From Ascidiaceihabitans sp034111945 (GTDB lineage: Bacteria > Pseudomonadota > Alphaproteobacteria > Rhodobacterales > Rhodobacteraceae): a stretch of DNA of 64,000 nt. The position numbers and the translations under genes were made by a program. The stretch lies in the NCBI GenBank assembly GCA_047626725.1, contig JBLHSG010000006.1:75273-139272 (forward strand), written 5' to 3'. The notes beneath the pieces are model-generated. The model saw nothing but the letters and a program-made list of their open reading frames with translations, was not told the origin of the DNA and did not search any database. Positions 1 to 7,557 of the stretch are shown one piece after another. Numbering within the stretch: position 1 is the first letter of the stretch; each line of letters starts with the position of its first letter.

Positions 1-409
1 AGTCGATGTAGCTCACCAATTGGGTGAACCCATGGGCTTGATACGCCCAACGACGAACGGCTTGCCCAGCTTCGGTTGCGTATCCATTGCCCTCAGCCCC
101 TTCAAAAAGGTGCCACGCCAGCTCAACTTCGGGCCAATTTGAGTGTTTAAGCAGCCCAACACGACCAATAGGGAGGCTCCGTCCTCGTTCAATTAGCGTA
201 AAAAATCCGAACCCATGCCATTGCCAGTGACCAATTCCGATCAAAAAGCCAAACCAAGCTTGTTCTTTGCTGCCCGTTTCTCCCTGAGCCAGCATCCTCG
301 GCGAACTCGTCATAAATCGGGTAAGCTCTGGTAGGTCACTCTGAAGCGGTCCGCGCAGGATCAAGCGTTCCGTTTCTAGGACTGGTGCGGACGTCAAAGG
401 TTCGGTCAT
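1..409 (-). CDS. GNAT family N-acetyltransferase, truncated by window edge
   Basis: About 136 N-terminal residues are visible on the minus strand from an ATG at 409; the C-terminus lies outside the window. The start MTEPLTSAPVLETERLILRG is the classic opening of RimJ/RimL-type GNAT proteins (ETERLxLR), followed by a short helix and later strands including IGRVGLL and an EGxGYATEAG segment that fits the acetyl-CoA pyrophosphate-binding motif (R/Q-x-x-G-x-G/A, with E and N replacing the first and fourth positions here). It would acetylate a small amine or a protein N-terminus; the substrate cannot be told. The fold assignment is good, the function generic. Confidence 0.85.
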   Translation of the reverse strand, partial: MTEPLTSAPVLETERLILRGPLQSDLPELTRFMTSSPRMLAQGETGSKEQAWFGFLIGIGHWQWHGFGFFTLIERGRSLPIGRVGLLKHSNWPEVELAWHLFEGAEGNGYATEAGQAVRRWAYQAHGFTQLVSYID

Positions 410-721
410 ATCGGACTCCGTTCGAGCATTAGATTAGGAACCATAACGCGCGTTGGCCAGATCAATACACAACCTCTGGGTTTTAATGAGAGTATAGCTT
501 TGTCCGCAGAGACGCTATTGTCTCGTTGGTATGTTCCGTGTGCAAAGCACGGCATTTCGACGCGTTTCCAAGGGCCCCATCACAAACCGGCATAAATTCT
601 TGAGGCTACACCCCAATCCCACGCCTTTTGCTGTTGACTCGGGTGCCCAGCCCTTTAGAAGCCAAAGCACAAGAATTCACGCGTGCCGCCACCGGGTAGA
701 GAACGCAGCAGGAGAAGACAC
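410..721. other. Intergenic region between GNAT and rpmG, no gene seen
   Basis: About 310 bases hold no convincing coding sequence; a 74-codon frame from 531 runs into rpmG out of frame and has no family resemblance. The stretch must carry the rpmG promoter. A TTGACT at 634-639 followed after 14-15 bases by TTTAGA or TTAGAA (654-660) is the best -35/-10 candidate, but the spacing is short for sigma-70, so this is only a suggestion. A clear Shine-Dalgarno AGGAG sits just before the rpmG ATG. Confidence 0.4.
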
Positions 722-889
722 ATGGCGAAGCCAACCACAATCAAGATCCGTCTGAACTCGTCCGCAGGCACGGGCCACTTCTACGTGACCAAGAAAAATG
801 CACGCACAATGACCGAAAAAATGGTCGCTCGGAAATATGATCCGGTTGCGCGTAAGCACGTCGAATACAAAGAAGGCAAGATCAAGTAA
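722..889 (+). CDS. rpmG: 50S ribosomal protein L33
   Basis: This 55-residue basic protein is a component of the large ribosomal subunit. It begins MAKPTTIKIRLNSSAGTGHF and carries the family's YVTKKN segment and a lysine-rich tail ending KEGKIK. It lacks the paired CxxC motifs, so it is the zinc-independent form. The start is set by AGGAG eight bases upstream; a longer frame opening at 683 would place that Shine-Dalgarno inside the gene and is rejected. It stands alone and is followed by a strong intrinsic terminator. Confidence 0.97.
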   Translation: MAKPTTIKIRLNSSAGTGHFYVTKKNARTMTEKMVARKYDPVARKHVEYKEGKIK

Positions 890-916
890 GATCTGCCCCT
901 GATTTGTGAGCCTTAG

Positions 917-940
917 GCCGCGCTGCATGCGCGGCTTTTT
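917..940 (+). terminator. Rho-independent terminator after rpmG
   Basis: A GC-rich stem (GCCGCGC paired with GCGCGGC around a TGCAT-type loop) is followed directly by TTTTT, 28 bases after the rpmG stop. Confidence 0.85.
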
Positions 941-1000
941 GCGTTTTCACAGGGTGAGGTTTTTTGGCTGATGGATGCATCAAGATGCACCTTACATAGG

Positions 1001-1480
1001 TCAGTAATCGTAACCTGCGTACCGGTTTGGCAAATCAGCATCGTCATCTTTGCCGATGAATTCAGCCCAAACACCGCCGGGTCGCCATATTCCATCCATT
1101 AGCTCGAACGCCTCTTGTTGATCGCCACCGAGCCCGTGTCGTGCATAGCGGTAATAAAATGCGCTGACCCGCGCGTTGTAGATGCAGTGCACGTGCACGG
1201 GGTTGCCTTTCAGCCGCACCAGAGCCGTACAAAACGCATCAAAATCAGCCTCGGTCGGATTGGCGAAATCGACGGGGATGTAGGTATATCGCAGGCCTAG
1301 GGCGGCCAGTGTTGCTGCCTCGTCTGGTAGGGCACCGGTGTTGGAATGAGGCCCAAGGTTGATGACGTTGCGCGTGCCCATCGCCTTGATTTGCGCCATC
1401 TGTGCTTCGGTCGGCTGACCTGACAGCGTGGTCAGGGGGTCGCGACGGCGCCAATTGATCACTTTGGGCAGGTCTTTCAT
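1001..1480 (-). CDS. Protein tyrosine phosphatase-like family protein
   Basis: The 159-residue cytosolic protein resembles the dual-specificity-phosphatase-like proteins related to DUF442/BLH phosphatases. An early segment TTLSGQPTEAQMAQIKAMGT and NVINLGPHS are typical of that group, and HCIYNARVSAF (Cys99, Arg104) occupies the signature-loop position. The spacing is C-x4-R instead of the canonical C-x5-R of active PTPs, and the conserved glycine is missing. Related roseobacter proteins carry similar VHCxxNxRVSAF loops as far as I recall, so this is probably a family trait. Phosphatase activity is uncertain. Confidence 0.75.
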   Translation of the reverse strand: MKDLPKVINWRRRDPLTTLSGQPTEAQMAQIKAMGTRNVINLGPHSNTGALPDEAATLAALGLRYTYIPVDFANPTEADFDAFCTALVRLKGNPVHVHCIYNARVSAFYYRYARHGLGGDQQEAFELMDGIWRPGGVWAEFIGKDDDADLPNRYAGYDY

Positions 1481-1537
1481 CGATTTTCCTTTGGTGGGGC
1501 AGGGGGCAAGTAAGGTGCGTCTTGACGCACCACGCGG

Positions 1538-1846
1538 TTAGCGATCAGCGGGCGGCACATCTTTGTGCAGGTTGGCGAAATCGCTGATTTGTGAGCGCGT
1601 AAATTTGGCCGCTTTGCGCTGTGTGCTTGGCGGTTGGTCATGGCGGCTGACACCTTTGCGCCGCGCGGTCGTTGGTCGAATCGGGCGGGCCGTAAAGCCA
1701 CCCCCACAATTCGGGCAAACGTTCTGCAAGGTGTCGTTCACGCAAGTCGCACAAAACGTACATTCGTAGCTACAGATACACGCCTGTGTGCTGTCCGCGG
1801 GCAAATCGCAGTCGCATAATTCGCAGTTTGGCCGTAGTTCCAACAT
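1538..1846 (-). CDS. DUF1272 domain-containing zinc-binding protein
   Basis: I start this at the ATG at 1846, giving 102 residues beginning MLELRPNCELCDCDLP, the normal opening of DUF1272 proteins. A frame ten codons longer would overlap the terminator of the next gene. The first 50 residues contain nine cysteines in CxxC-type pairs (CELC, CTFCATC, CPNC), as in a treble-clef or double zinc ribbon. The C-terminal half is basic and low-complexity. The family's function is unknown; nucleic-acid or protein binding through zinc is a guess. Confidence 0.85.
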   Translation of the reverse strand: MLELRPNCELCDCDLPADSTQACICSYECTFCATCVNDTLQNVCPNCGGGFTARPIRPTTARRKGVSRHDQPPSTQRKAAKFTRSQISDFANLHKDVPPADR

Positions 1847-1863
1847 CGCGCGCCCCCTGACAG

Positions 1864-1894
1864 AAAAAGGGGCCACCCATCGCTGGGCAGCCCC
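1864..1894 (-). terminator. Rho-independent terminator of the Bax-inhibitor gene
   Basis: Read on the minus strand, GGGGCTGCCCA pairs with TGGGTGGCCCC (two G-U wobbles) around GCGA, followed by TTTTT. It lies 25 bases after the stop of the upstream gene and ahead of the DUF1272 start. Confidence 0.88.
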
Positions 1895-1918
1895 CTAAAT
1901 TACTCACATCAAATGATG

Positions 1919-2719
1919 CTATTCTTGTGAGCCCATGAACATCAGCAAGAACTGGAACATGTTCAGGAACGAGATGTACAAGGACAGCGCGCCGTCTGAT
2001 GCTGCTTTGTCCAGCCATTCTTGATCGCCCATGTGCGCGTGTGCGACATAGGTGTTCTTGATGTCTTGCGTGTAATACGCCGTCAGGCCGGCAAAGATCA
2101 GGATGCCAAGTGCCGAAATTGCGTACATCATTGGTTCGGACTGCAGGAACATGTTGACGACCATCGCAATGATCAGGCCAAAGACACCCATCATCAGGAA
2201 CGTTCCCATACGGCTCAGGTCACGTTTGGTGGTATAGCCGTACAGGCTCAGACCCGCGAATGCGATCGAGGTGACAAGGAACGTCGATGCGATGGAATGT
2301 GGCGTGTAGACCATAAAGATCGAGCTCATCGAGACGCCCATAACGGCGGCAAAGATGAAAAAGCCCAATTGAACCGCAGCGGCAGATCCGCGCGACATCA
2401 AAGCGCCCCAACCAAACAGCACGAAGGCCAGCGGTGCGAACATTATGACAAAGCGTAGCGGCGAGGCAAACAATGTCTCGCCCAGACCTGTCAGAAATTG
2501 TCCTTCGCGCAGCGCGTAAACAGCGCCTTCTGCGTTTGTTGCAGCGGCCGAAATGTCGGTTGTTGTAGACAGACCGGCAATGGCCCATGCTGCAAGTGCC
2601 GTGATCAACATGCCGATCGACATTTGACCATAGACTTTGTTCATGTGGGCGCGCAGCCCAGCATCGATATCGGCGGCGCGGGATCCGCCTGCGGTGCGAA
2701 TTGTATTTGCGTCAGCCAT
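1919..2719 (-). CDS. Bax inhibitor-1/YccA family inner membrane protein
   Basis: The 266-residue integral membrane protein belongs to the TMBIM/BI-1 family (YccA, YbhL). After a polar N-terminus of about 30 residues there are roughly seven hydrophobic segments, including AWAIAGLST, FVIMFAPLAFVLFGWG, FFIFAAVMGVSMSSIFMVYT and FLMMGVFGLIIAMVVNMFL. The late TAYYTQDIK...DGALSLYISFLNMFQFLLMFMG is diagnostic: these aspartates form the conserved pH/Ca2+ gate of bacterial homologues. YccA is known to restrain the FtsH protease; whether this one does is unknown. It is monocistronic with its own terminator. Confidence 0.93.
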   Translation of the reverse strand: MADANTIRTAGGSRAADIDAGLRAHMNKVYGQMSIGMLITALAAWAIAGLSTTTDISAAATNAEGAVYALREGQFLTGLGETLFASPLRFVIMFAPLAFVLFGWGALMSRGSAAAVQLGFFIFAAVMGVSMSSIFMVYTPHSIASTFLVTSIAFAGLSLYGYTTKRDLSRMGTFLMMGVFGLIIAMVVNMFLQSEPMMYAISALGILIFAGLTAYYTQDIKNTYVAHAHMGDQEWLDKAASDGALSLYISFLNMFQFLLMFMGSQE

Positions 2720-2746
2720 TTAAGACCTCCAATTGAAACTAAAGCA

Positions 2747-2768
2747 CCCCGAGGCACATCCCCGAGGC
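2747..2768. repeat. Tandem 9-bp direct repeat CCCCGAGGC upstream of the Bax-inhibitor gene
   Basis: Two exact copies of CCCCGAGGC (2747-2755 and 2760-2768) are separated by ACAT. They lie 28-49 bases upstream of the start codon of the Bax-inhibitor gene, in its promoter or 5' leader. A regulator-binding or leader-folding role is possible but unproven. Confidence 0.5.
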
Positions 2769-2903
2769 TTTCTGTAGGTTATATTGGCGTGTACTGGCCA
2801 CATTTCAAGTGAATTCAGAGCAAATACAGACCTGAATTGACTGATTTTAATGGGTCAAACTGACAGATTTTCGCAAAATTGATGCGAAACCGAATTTACC
2901 GCC

Positions 2904-3119
2904 CTAGCAGCGCCAGTTTTGCGGCACGTCCCAGGCCACGCGATTGGCTTCGGTTTGTGCCTCTTTATAGCTGACACCGATGTCGCGCAGTGCGTTGGCA
3001 TCCAGTGCGGCAAGGGCGCGACGCGACCGCCAGACAGAAAAGATGTGGCGCAAAGATATAGAAGAGCGCGCGCCTGATGGGGCGCAATTTGCAAAAGTTG
3101 TGTTTTCGATCAAAGCCAT
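2904..3119 (-). CDS. DUF1127 domain-containing small protein
   Basis: The gene encodes 71 residues, starting at the ATG at 3119 that follows GGAG by six bases; an in-frame ATG four codons upstream would overlap that site. The middle carries the arginine-rich helix and ALDANALRDIGVSYKEAQTEA, the DUF1127 signature seen in YjiS-like proteins. Small arginine-rich DUF1127 proteins in alphaproteobacteria act in RNA turnover and phosphate or carbon metabolism. The gene is divergent from a LysR regulator with a 127-base shared promoter region, suggesting regulation by it. Confidence 0.9.
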   Translation of the reverse strand: MALIENTTFANCAPSGARSSISLRHIFSVWRSRRALAALDANALRDIGVSYKEAQTEANRVAWDVPQNWRC

Positions 3120-3178
3120 GAGGGTCTCCACTTCACTAAATCAGATGGTTTGTTGTGTTCGTATCATTTCTATTGATG

Positions 3179-3199
3179 TGTATGCCTGTGTCGGATACA
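3179..3199. promoter_or_regulatory. LysR-type operator candidate (T-N11-A dyad)
   Basis: TGTAT-N11-ATACA is a perfect five-base dyad with the T-N11-A geometry expected of LysR-family boxes. It lies between the divergent DUF1127 and LysR genes, 48 bases from the lysR start. A further TGATACATCA lies closer to the lysR start. The assignment is by position and motif form only. Confidence 0.6.
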
Positions 3200-3246
3200 T
3201 TTAGAAAACGAATGTTTGTGGTGTGATACATCAAGGATGGTGATGG

Positions 3247-4125
3247 ATGAGAAATTTAGACGTAACCACGCTGCGCTCTTTTGTGGCGGTCGCTGAATCA
3301 GGTGGTGTCACACGGGCCGCCGGTTTTTTGCATCTGACCCAATCTGCGGTGTCGATGCAGATGAAACGGCTCGAGGAATTGTTGGACCTGCAATTGCTGG
3401 ATCGCACGGGGCGCACGATTGCGCTGACGGCTTCTGGCGAACAATTGTTGGTCTACGCGCGCCGCATGGTGTCGTTGAATGACGAGGTGATAACGCGCCT
3501 GACGGATCAAGCATTCGAGGGCGAAATCACCCTTGGCGTGCCCCATGACATTGTCTATCCGGCGATCCCGCGTGTGCTAAAACAGTTCAATGCCGCGTTT
3601 CCACGGGTCAAAGTACAGCTGATCTCGTCTTATACACGGGCGCTGTTGGCGGATTTTGCCAAGGGCAAATGCGACCTGATCCTGACCACCGAAACCGGCC
3701 TGCAAGTCGGCGGCGAGGCGTTGTGTACCAAACCGCTGTGCTGGGTCGGCGCGCAGGGTGGTTCGGCATGGCGTCAACGACCTCTAAAGCTGGCATTTGG
3801 CCGGCAATGCACCTTCCGCCCTCGGGTTGTGGAATGTTTGGATCAGGCCGGAATTCCCTGGGATGTGTTCGTCGAGACCGAAAGTGATCGCACAATCGAA
3901 GCCACGGTCAGCGCCGATCTGGCAGTGCACGCTATGATTGAGGGAACCGAGCCACCCCACTTGGATAGAATCGATCACAGCGGTGTTTTACCTGACCTTC
4001 CGGTGCAGCAAATCAACCTATACGGGGCCGGTGGGTCCAAAGATGTGGTGCATGATTCACTGGCAGATTTGTTGCGAAACACGTTTAACGCGACTGGGCA
4101 GGCGAAACTTCGCGCAGTTCAATAG
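3247..4125 (+). CDS. LysR family transcriptional regulator
   Basis: The 292-residue DNA-binding regulator has the standard LTTR architecture. Residues 3-62 form the winged helix-turn-helix (LRSFVAVAESGGVTRAAGFL then TQSAVSMQMKRLEELL and the LLDRTGR wing). From about residue 90 a periplasmic-binding-protein-like effector domain begins (GEITLGVPHDIVYPAIPRVL). The inducer is unknown. It is divergent from the DUF1127 gene, and a T-N11-A dyad lies between them, so autoregulation and control of that small gene are the simplest reading. Confidence 0.93.
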   Translation: MRNLDVTTLRSFVAVAESGGVTRAAGFLHLTQSAVSMQMKRLEELLDLQLLDRTGRTIALTASGEQLLVYARRMVSLNDEVITRLTDQAFEGEITLGVPHDIVYPAIPRVLKQFNAAFPRVKVQLISSYTRALLADFAKGKCDLILTTETGLQVGGEALCTKPLCWVGAQGGSAWRQRPLKLAFGRQCTFRPRVVECLDQAGIPWDVFVETESDRTIEATVSADLAVHAMIEGTEPPHLDRIDHSGVLPDLPVQQINLYGAGGSKDVVHDSLADLLRNTFNATGQAKLRAVQ

Positions 4126-4527
4126 GCGGTTTCACTCAACATTTCGTGCGTGTGATGCGGTAAAGCCCTAGAAATTTGACCACCGGATCAGAAAATTTAC
4201 ACGAATTATCACGCGTTTTGGCCAGCCACGGATGTCCTTAGATTTTTTCTTAAACATTTAAAATCAAGGTTTTCAGCGGCTTGCTCATTTTCTGCGGGGA
4301 TGGCGCGCAAAATTTACGATTTGTGAGGGGAAAAATACGAACATTACCCCTTTAATGCGTACGTCCGTTTCGACAATTAAAGACACATTGTATCTGTTGA
4401 TATGATGGTCGGTTGCAGTATCTTAGCCCCACGGCGGATTTAGAGTAGTGTCGCGTACGCGTAAATTTCCAAACGTTCAGCCCGTGACGGGCAGTGTTTG
4501 TTTGCCATAATCGAGTTAGGGAAAAAA
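4126..4527. other. AT-rich intergenic region between LysR and XRE genes
   Basis: About 400 bases contain no convincing open frame on either strand. The region is visibly richer in A and T than its flanks (for example around 4240-4270 and 4370-4400), as expected for a regulated promoter of the XRE gene. I see no riboswitch, tRNA or strong hairpin. An ATG at 4498 is in frame with the XRE gene but lacks a good Shine-Dalgarno. Confidence 0.5.
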
Positions 4528-4896
4528 ATGCCCCACGAAGTTGACGTTCATGTCGGTAAAAGAATCAGACAACGCCGCTGGCTCATTGGTATGACGCAGC
4601 AGGCGTTGGCCGAAAGTGTCGGGATTAAATTCCAGCAAATTCAAAAATACGAAACCGGTGCGAACCGCGTAAGTGCCTCGCGGCTTTGGGACATTGCCGA
4701 AGTTGTCGGCGTGCCTGTGTCGTTCTTTTTCGAAGGTATCGACCTGCCCGAAAGCCAAGCAGGCGATGCGTTGGCCCCGGCAGATATTCTGGGCGACAAA
4801 GAGGCGATGGAACTGGTGCGGTCCTACTACGCAATTCCAGAACAGCAACGCCGCCGATTGTTCGAACTGGCCCGCGTATTAAGCGACGTCGCTTAA
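4528..4896 (+). CDS. XRE family helix-turn-helix transcriptional regulator
   Basis: I start at the ATG at 4528 (MPHEVDVHVGKRIRQRRW), giving 122 residues, because homologues open this way and a purine-rich AGGGAAAAAA precedes it; an upstream in-frame ATG would add ten residues. Residues 10-64 form an XRE/Cro HTH: IGMTQQALAESVGIKFQQIQ and KYETGANRVSASRLWDIA. The acidic C-terminal half ends RRRLFELARVLSDVA. This single-domain type is widespread in alphaproteobacteria. Target genes are unknown; it is followed by a strong terminator, so it is monocistronic. Confidence 0.92.
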   Translation: MPHEVDVHVGKRIRQRRWLIGMTQQALAESVGIKFQQIQKYETGANRVSASRLWDIAEVVGVPVSFFFEGIDLPESQAGDALAPADILGDKEAMELVRSYYAIPEQQRRRLFELARVLSDVA

Positions 4897-4955
4897 TCAA
4901 TTCGGGCCCGTATGTTCGGGCCAAAACATCAGCACGCTAAGTGTTGTTGCAATTT

Positions 4956-4980
4956 GGGGTGCAAAATGGCACCCCTTTTT
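4956..4980 (+). terminator. Rho-independent terminator abutting the hisN start codon
   Basis: GGGGTGC pairs perfectly with GCACCCC around AAAATG and is followed by TTTTT. The T-tract ends one base before the ATG at 4982. A weaker GC hairpin without T-tract (GGCCCG/CGGGCC) lies at 4905-4922. Confidence 0.88.
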
Positions 4981-4981
4981 C

Positions 4982-5800
4982 ATGTCTAATGAACCGTTTG
5001 ATCACGCCGATCCTGACGCGCTAGAAGCCGTCGCTCATGCGCTGGCAGATGCTGCTCGCGCCGCCATTCTCCCTTATTTTCGCACCGCAACGCTTGGGAC
5101 TGAAAACAAGCTAAGCGAAGGGTACGACCCTGTGACCATCGCAGACCGCGCCGCCGAACAGGCCATGCGCGCTGTTTTGGCCGATTTGCGCCCGAATGAC
5201 GCAATCTTTGGCGAGGAATTTGGCGAAAAAAGCGGCACGTCCGGCCTGCTTTGGGTGTTGGACCCAATCGATGGCACCCGCGGATTTGTTTCTGGCACGC
5301 CAACGTGGGGTGTGTTGATTGCGGTCGGCGACGCTGCCGGCCCACAGATCGGCATCATTGATCAGCCCTACATCGGCGAGCGGTTTATCGGCACGCCAAA
5401 GGGCGCATTTTTTAATGGTCCACACGCCAGTCACCCGATAAAAACCCGCGCCCCGCGTCCACTGTCAGATGCCATCGTTTTCACCACCTTTCCAGACGTT
5501 GGCACGCCGATGGAACGCAACGCATTCGACGCCGTCGCGACGCAGGCACAATTGGTGCGCTATGGCATGGATTGCTACGCTTATGCCCTGCTTGCCGCCG
5601 GTCAAATCGATTTGGTCATCGAAGCAGGTTTGAACGCCTACGACATCCAAGGCCCCATCGGGGTCATCCACGCCGCAGGTGGCATTGTGACCGATTGGTC
5701 CGGGAAACCCGCGCACAACGGCGGGCGCGTGATTGCGGCTGCGAACGCAGAAATCCACGCCGCAGCCCTCGCGATTCTAAAAGGCCATGTAAATGACTGA
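4982..5800 (+). CDS. hisN: Inositol monophosphatase family protein, likely histidinol-phosphatase
   Basis: This 272-residue Mg2+-dependent phosphatase belongs to the IMPase fold. GEEF (77-80) and DPIDGT (94-99) supply metal ligands, and the later YGMDCYAYALLAAGQIDLVIE and YDIQGPIGVIHAAGG form the C-terminal signature. The DPIDGTRGFVSGTP version is typical of HisN histidinol-phosphatases, which perform the penultimate step of histidine synthesis in actinobacteria and alphaproteobacteria. General inositol-phosphatase activity remains possible. The ATG at 4982 has no Shine-Dalgarno because a terminator directly precedes it. It overlaps the next gene by eight bases. Confidence 0.85.
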   Translation: MSNEPFDHADPDALEAVAHALADAARAAILPYFRTATLGTENKLSEGYDPVTIADRAAEQAMRAVLADLRPNDAIFGEEFGEKSGTSGLLWVLDPIDGTRGFVSGTPTWGVLIAVGDAAGPQIGIIDQPYIGERFIGTPKGAFFNGPHASHPIKTRAPRPLSDAIVFTTFPDVGTPMERNAFDAVATQAQLVRYGMDCYAYALLAAGQIDLVIEAGLNAYDIQGPIGVIHAAGGIVTDWSGKPAHNGGRVIAAANAEIHAAALAILKGHVND

Positions 5801-7133
5801 AACGCTGATCCAAGGGGCCGATACGATCCTGACGATGGACGATGCGCGGCGCGAACTTAACGGTGCTGACATTCTGATCCGTGATGGTGAAATTGTTGCG
5901 GTCGGGCAGGGGCTTGCGACCACTGGCACCACGATTATCGCGCAGGGCTGTGTTGTAACGCCGGGCCTCGTGAACACGCACCACCATTTGTACCAATCCA
6001 TGACCCGCGCTGTGCCGGGCGGGCAGGACGCGTTGTTGTTTGGCTGGCTGCAAACGCTCTATCCGATTTGGGCGAATTTCACGCCGGATCACATGTTTAC
6101 GTCAGCGCAAATCGGGCTGGCTGAACTGGCGCTGTCGGGCTGCACGCTTAGTTCGGATCACTTGTATTTATATCCTAACGGGTCGCGGCTAGAGGACACT
6201 ATCCACGCCGCTGCCGAATTGGGCATCCGGTTTCAACCCACGCGCGGCGCGATGAGCATCGGGCAAAGCGACGGTGGTCTGCCGCCCGACATGTTGGTCG
6301 AAGACGAGGCCGCAATCCTGAAGGATTGTATCCGCGTGATCGATGCGTTTCACGATCCAAATCCCAATTCGATGTGCCGCGTAGGGGTCGCGCCATGTTC
6401 GCCGTTTTCTGTTAGCACCGAATTGATGCGGGACGCTGCGATCCTTGCGCGCGACAAAGGCGTGATGATGCACACCCATTTGGCCGAAAACGACGAGGAC
6501 ATCGCCTACAGCCTAGCGACATTCGGAAAACGCCCCGGCGAATATGCCCAAGATTTAGGGTGGGTTGGCCCTGACGTCTGGCACGCCCATTGCGTCAAAT
6601 TAAACGACGCTGAAATCAAACTGTTTGCTGAAACCAAAACCGGCGTAGCGCATTGCCCCTGTTCGAATTGCCGCCTTGGATCAGGCATCGCGCCTTTGCG
6701 CCAAATGTATGACGCACGCGTGCCTGTCGGTTTGGGCGTCGATGGATCTGCCAGCAATGACGCCGGTAATTTGATCGCCGAAGCGCGCCAAGCCATGCTG
6801 CTGCAAAGGGTCAATTTGGGCGCTGACGCGATGAGCGCGCGCACCGCCCTCGAGATCGCGACCCGTGGTGGCGCAGATGTTTTGGGGCGTCCCGAATGTG
6901 GGCGTATCCAAATCGGCGCGCGTGCCGATATCGCGATTTGGGACACCACAGGCATCGAAAGCGCAGGCAGTTGGGATCCGGCGGCGTTGTTGTTGGCAGG
7001 TCCTACGCGCGTTAAACATTTGCTGGTCGAAGGCCGTCAAATCGTGACGGACGGGCATGTGACAACGCTAGATATGCCAACCGTAATCGCGCGACAAAAC
7101 ACTTTGGCAATGGAACTAAGGGAACAGATATGA
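5793..7133 (+). CDS. 8-oxoguanine deaminase (amidohydrolase superfamily)
   Basis: The 446-residue metal-dependent hydrolase deaminates 8-oxoguanine to urate in its characterised relatives. The metal ligands are visible: NTHHHLYQSMTR (HHH at 63-65), HTHLAEN near residue 229, HAHCVKL and GVDGSASND near residue 318. The long 'NTHHHLYQ' opening separates this group from guanine deaminases and links it to AtzB-like hydroxyatrazine hydrolases, which remain an alternative. It overlaps hisN and is followed by a CAP gene with a four-base overlap. A true guanine deaminase lies 400 bases away, so the locus looks devoted to purine salvage. Confidence 0.85.
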   Translation: MTETLIQGADTILTMDDARRELNGADILIRDGEIVAVGQGLATTGTTIIAQGCVVTPGLVNTHHHLYQSMTRAVPGGQDALLFGWLQTLYPIWANFTPDHMFTSAQIGLAELALSGCTLSSDHLYLYPNGSRLEDTIHAAAELGIRFQPTRGAMSIGQSDGGLPPDMLVEDEAAILKDCIRVIDAFHDPNPNSMCRVGVAPCSPFSVSTELMRDAAILARDKGVMMHTHLAENDEDIAYSLATFGKRPGEYAQDLGWVGPDVWHAHCVKLNDAEIKLFAETKTGVAHCPCSNCRLGSGIAPLRQMYDARVPVGLGVDGSASNDAGNLIAEARQAMLLQRVNLGADAMSARTALEIATRGGADVLGRPECGRIQIGARADIAIWDTTGIESAGSWDPAALLLAGPTRVKHLLVEGRQIVTDGHVTTLDMPTVIARQNTLAMELREQI

Positions 7134-7552
7134 AAACGATTTTTGGTGCAATTATTTTCAGTTTGGCGGCGTCTGTCGCCGTCGCAAACCCAACGGCGAC
7201 ATCCATTATCAATGATTATCGCGACGACAAACGACGCACGCCGCTGGCCTATTCTGCAACCCTCGAACAGGTCGCAAAAAACCACGCCAGCGACATGGCG
7301 ACCAAGGGTTATTTTAGCCACACAGGGGCCAATGGATCGTCGGTAGGAGATCGCGTGCGAGGGCAGAATTACCAATGGTGCTTTGTTGCTGAAAACATCG
7401 CCAAAGGACAAAAAGATCTGGCCCAGGTCATGGCAGGCTGGAAGTCATCCAAAGGGCATTACAAAAACATGATGCACAAAAAAGCACGCGAATTTGGCTT
7501 GGTGCGTGGGGCTGGTAACACGTGGGTCATGGTGCTCGCGGCCCCCTGTTAA
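7130..7552 (+). CDS. Secreted CAP domain (SCP/PR1-like) protein
   Basis: The 140-residue protein begins with a signal peptide (MKTIFGAIIFSLAASVAVA). The mature part is a single CAP domain: NDYRDDKRRTPLAYSATLEQ, then NHASDMATKGYFSHTGANGS, ENIAKGQKD and WKSSKGHYKNMMH. These hold the conserved histidine and glutamate residues of bacterial CAP proteins. Function in bacteria is unsettled; extracellular binding or protease-like roles are proposed. The ATG overlaps the stop of the deaminase gene, so it is probably co-transcribed. It converges on guaD with five bases between the stops. Confidence 0.92.
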   Translation: MKTIFGAIIFSLAASVAVANPTATSIINDYRDDKRRTPLAYSATLEQVAKNHASDMATKGYFSHTGANGSSVGDRVRGQNYQWCFVAENIAKGQKDLAQVMAGWKSSKGHYKNMMHKKAREFGLVRGAGNTWVMVLAAPC

Positions 7553-7557
7553 ACAGG

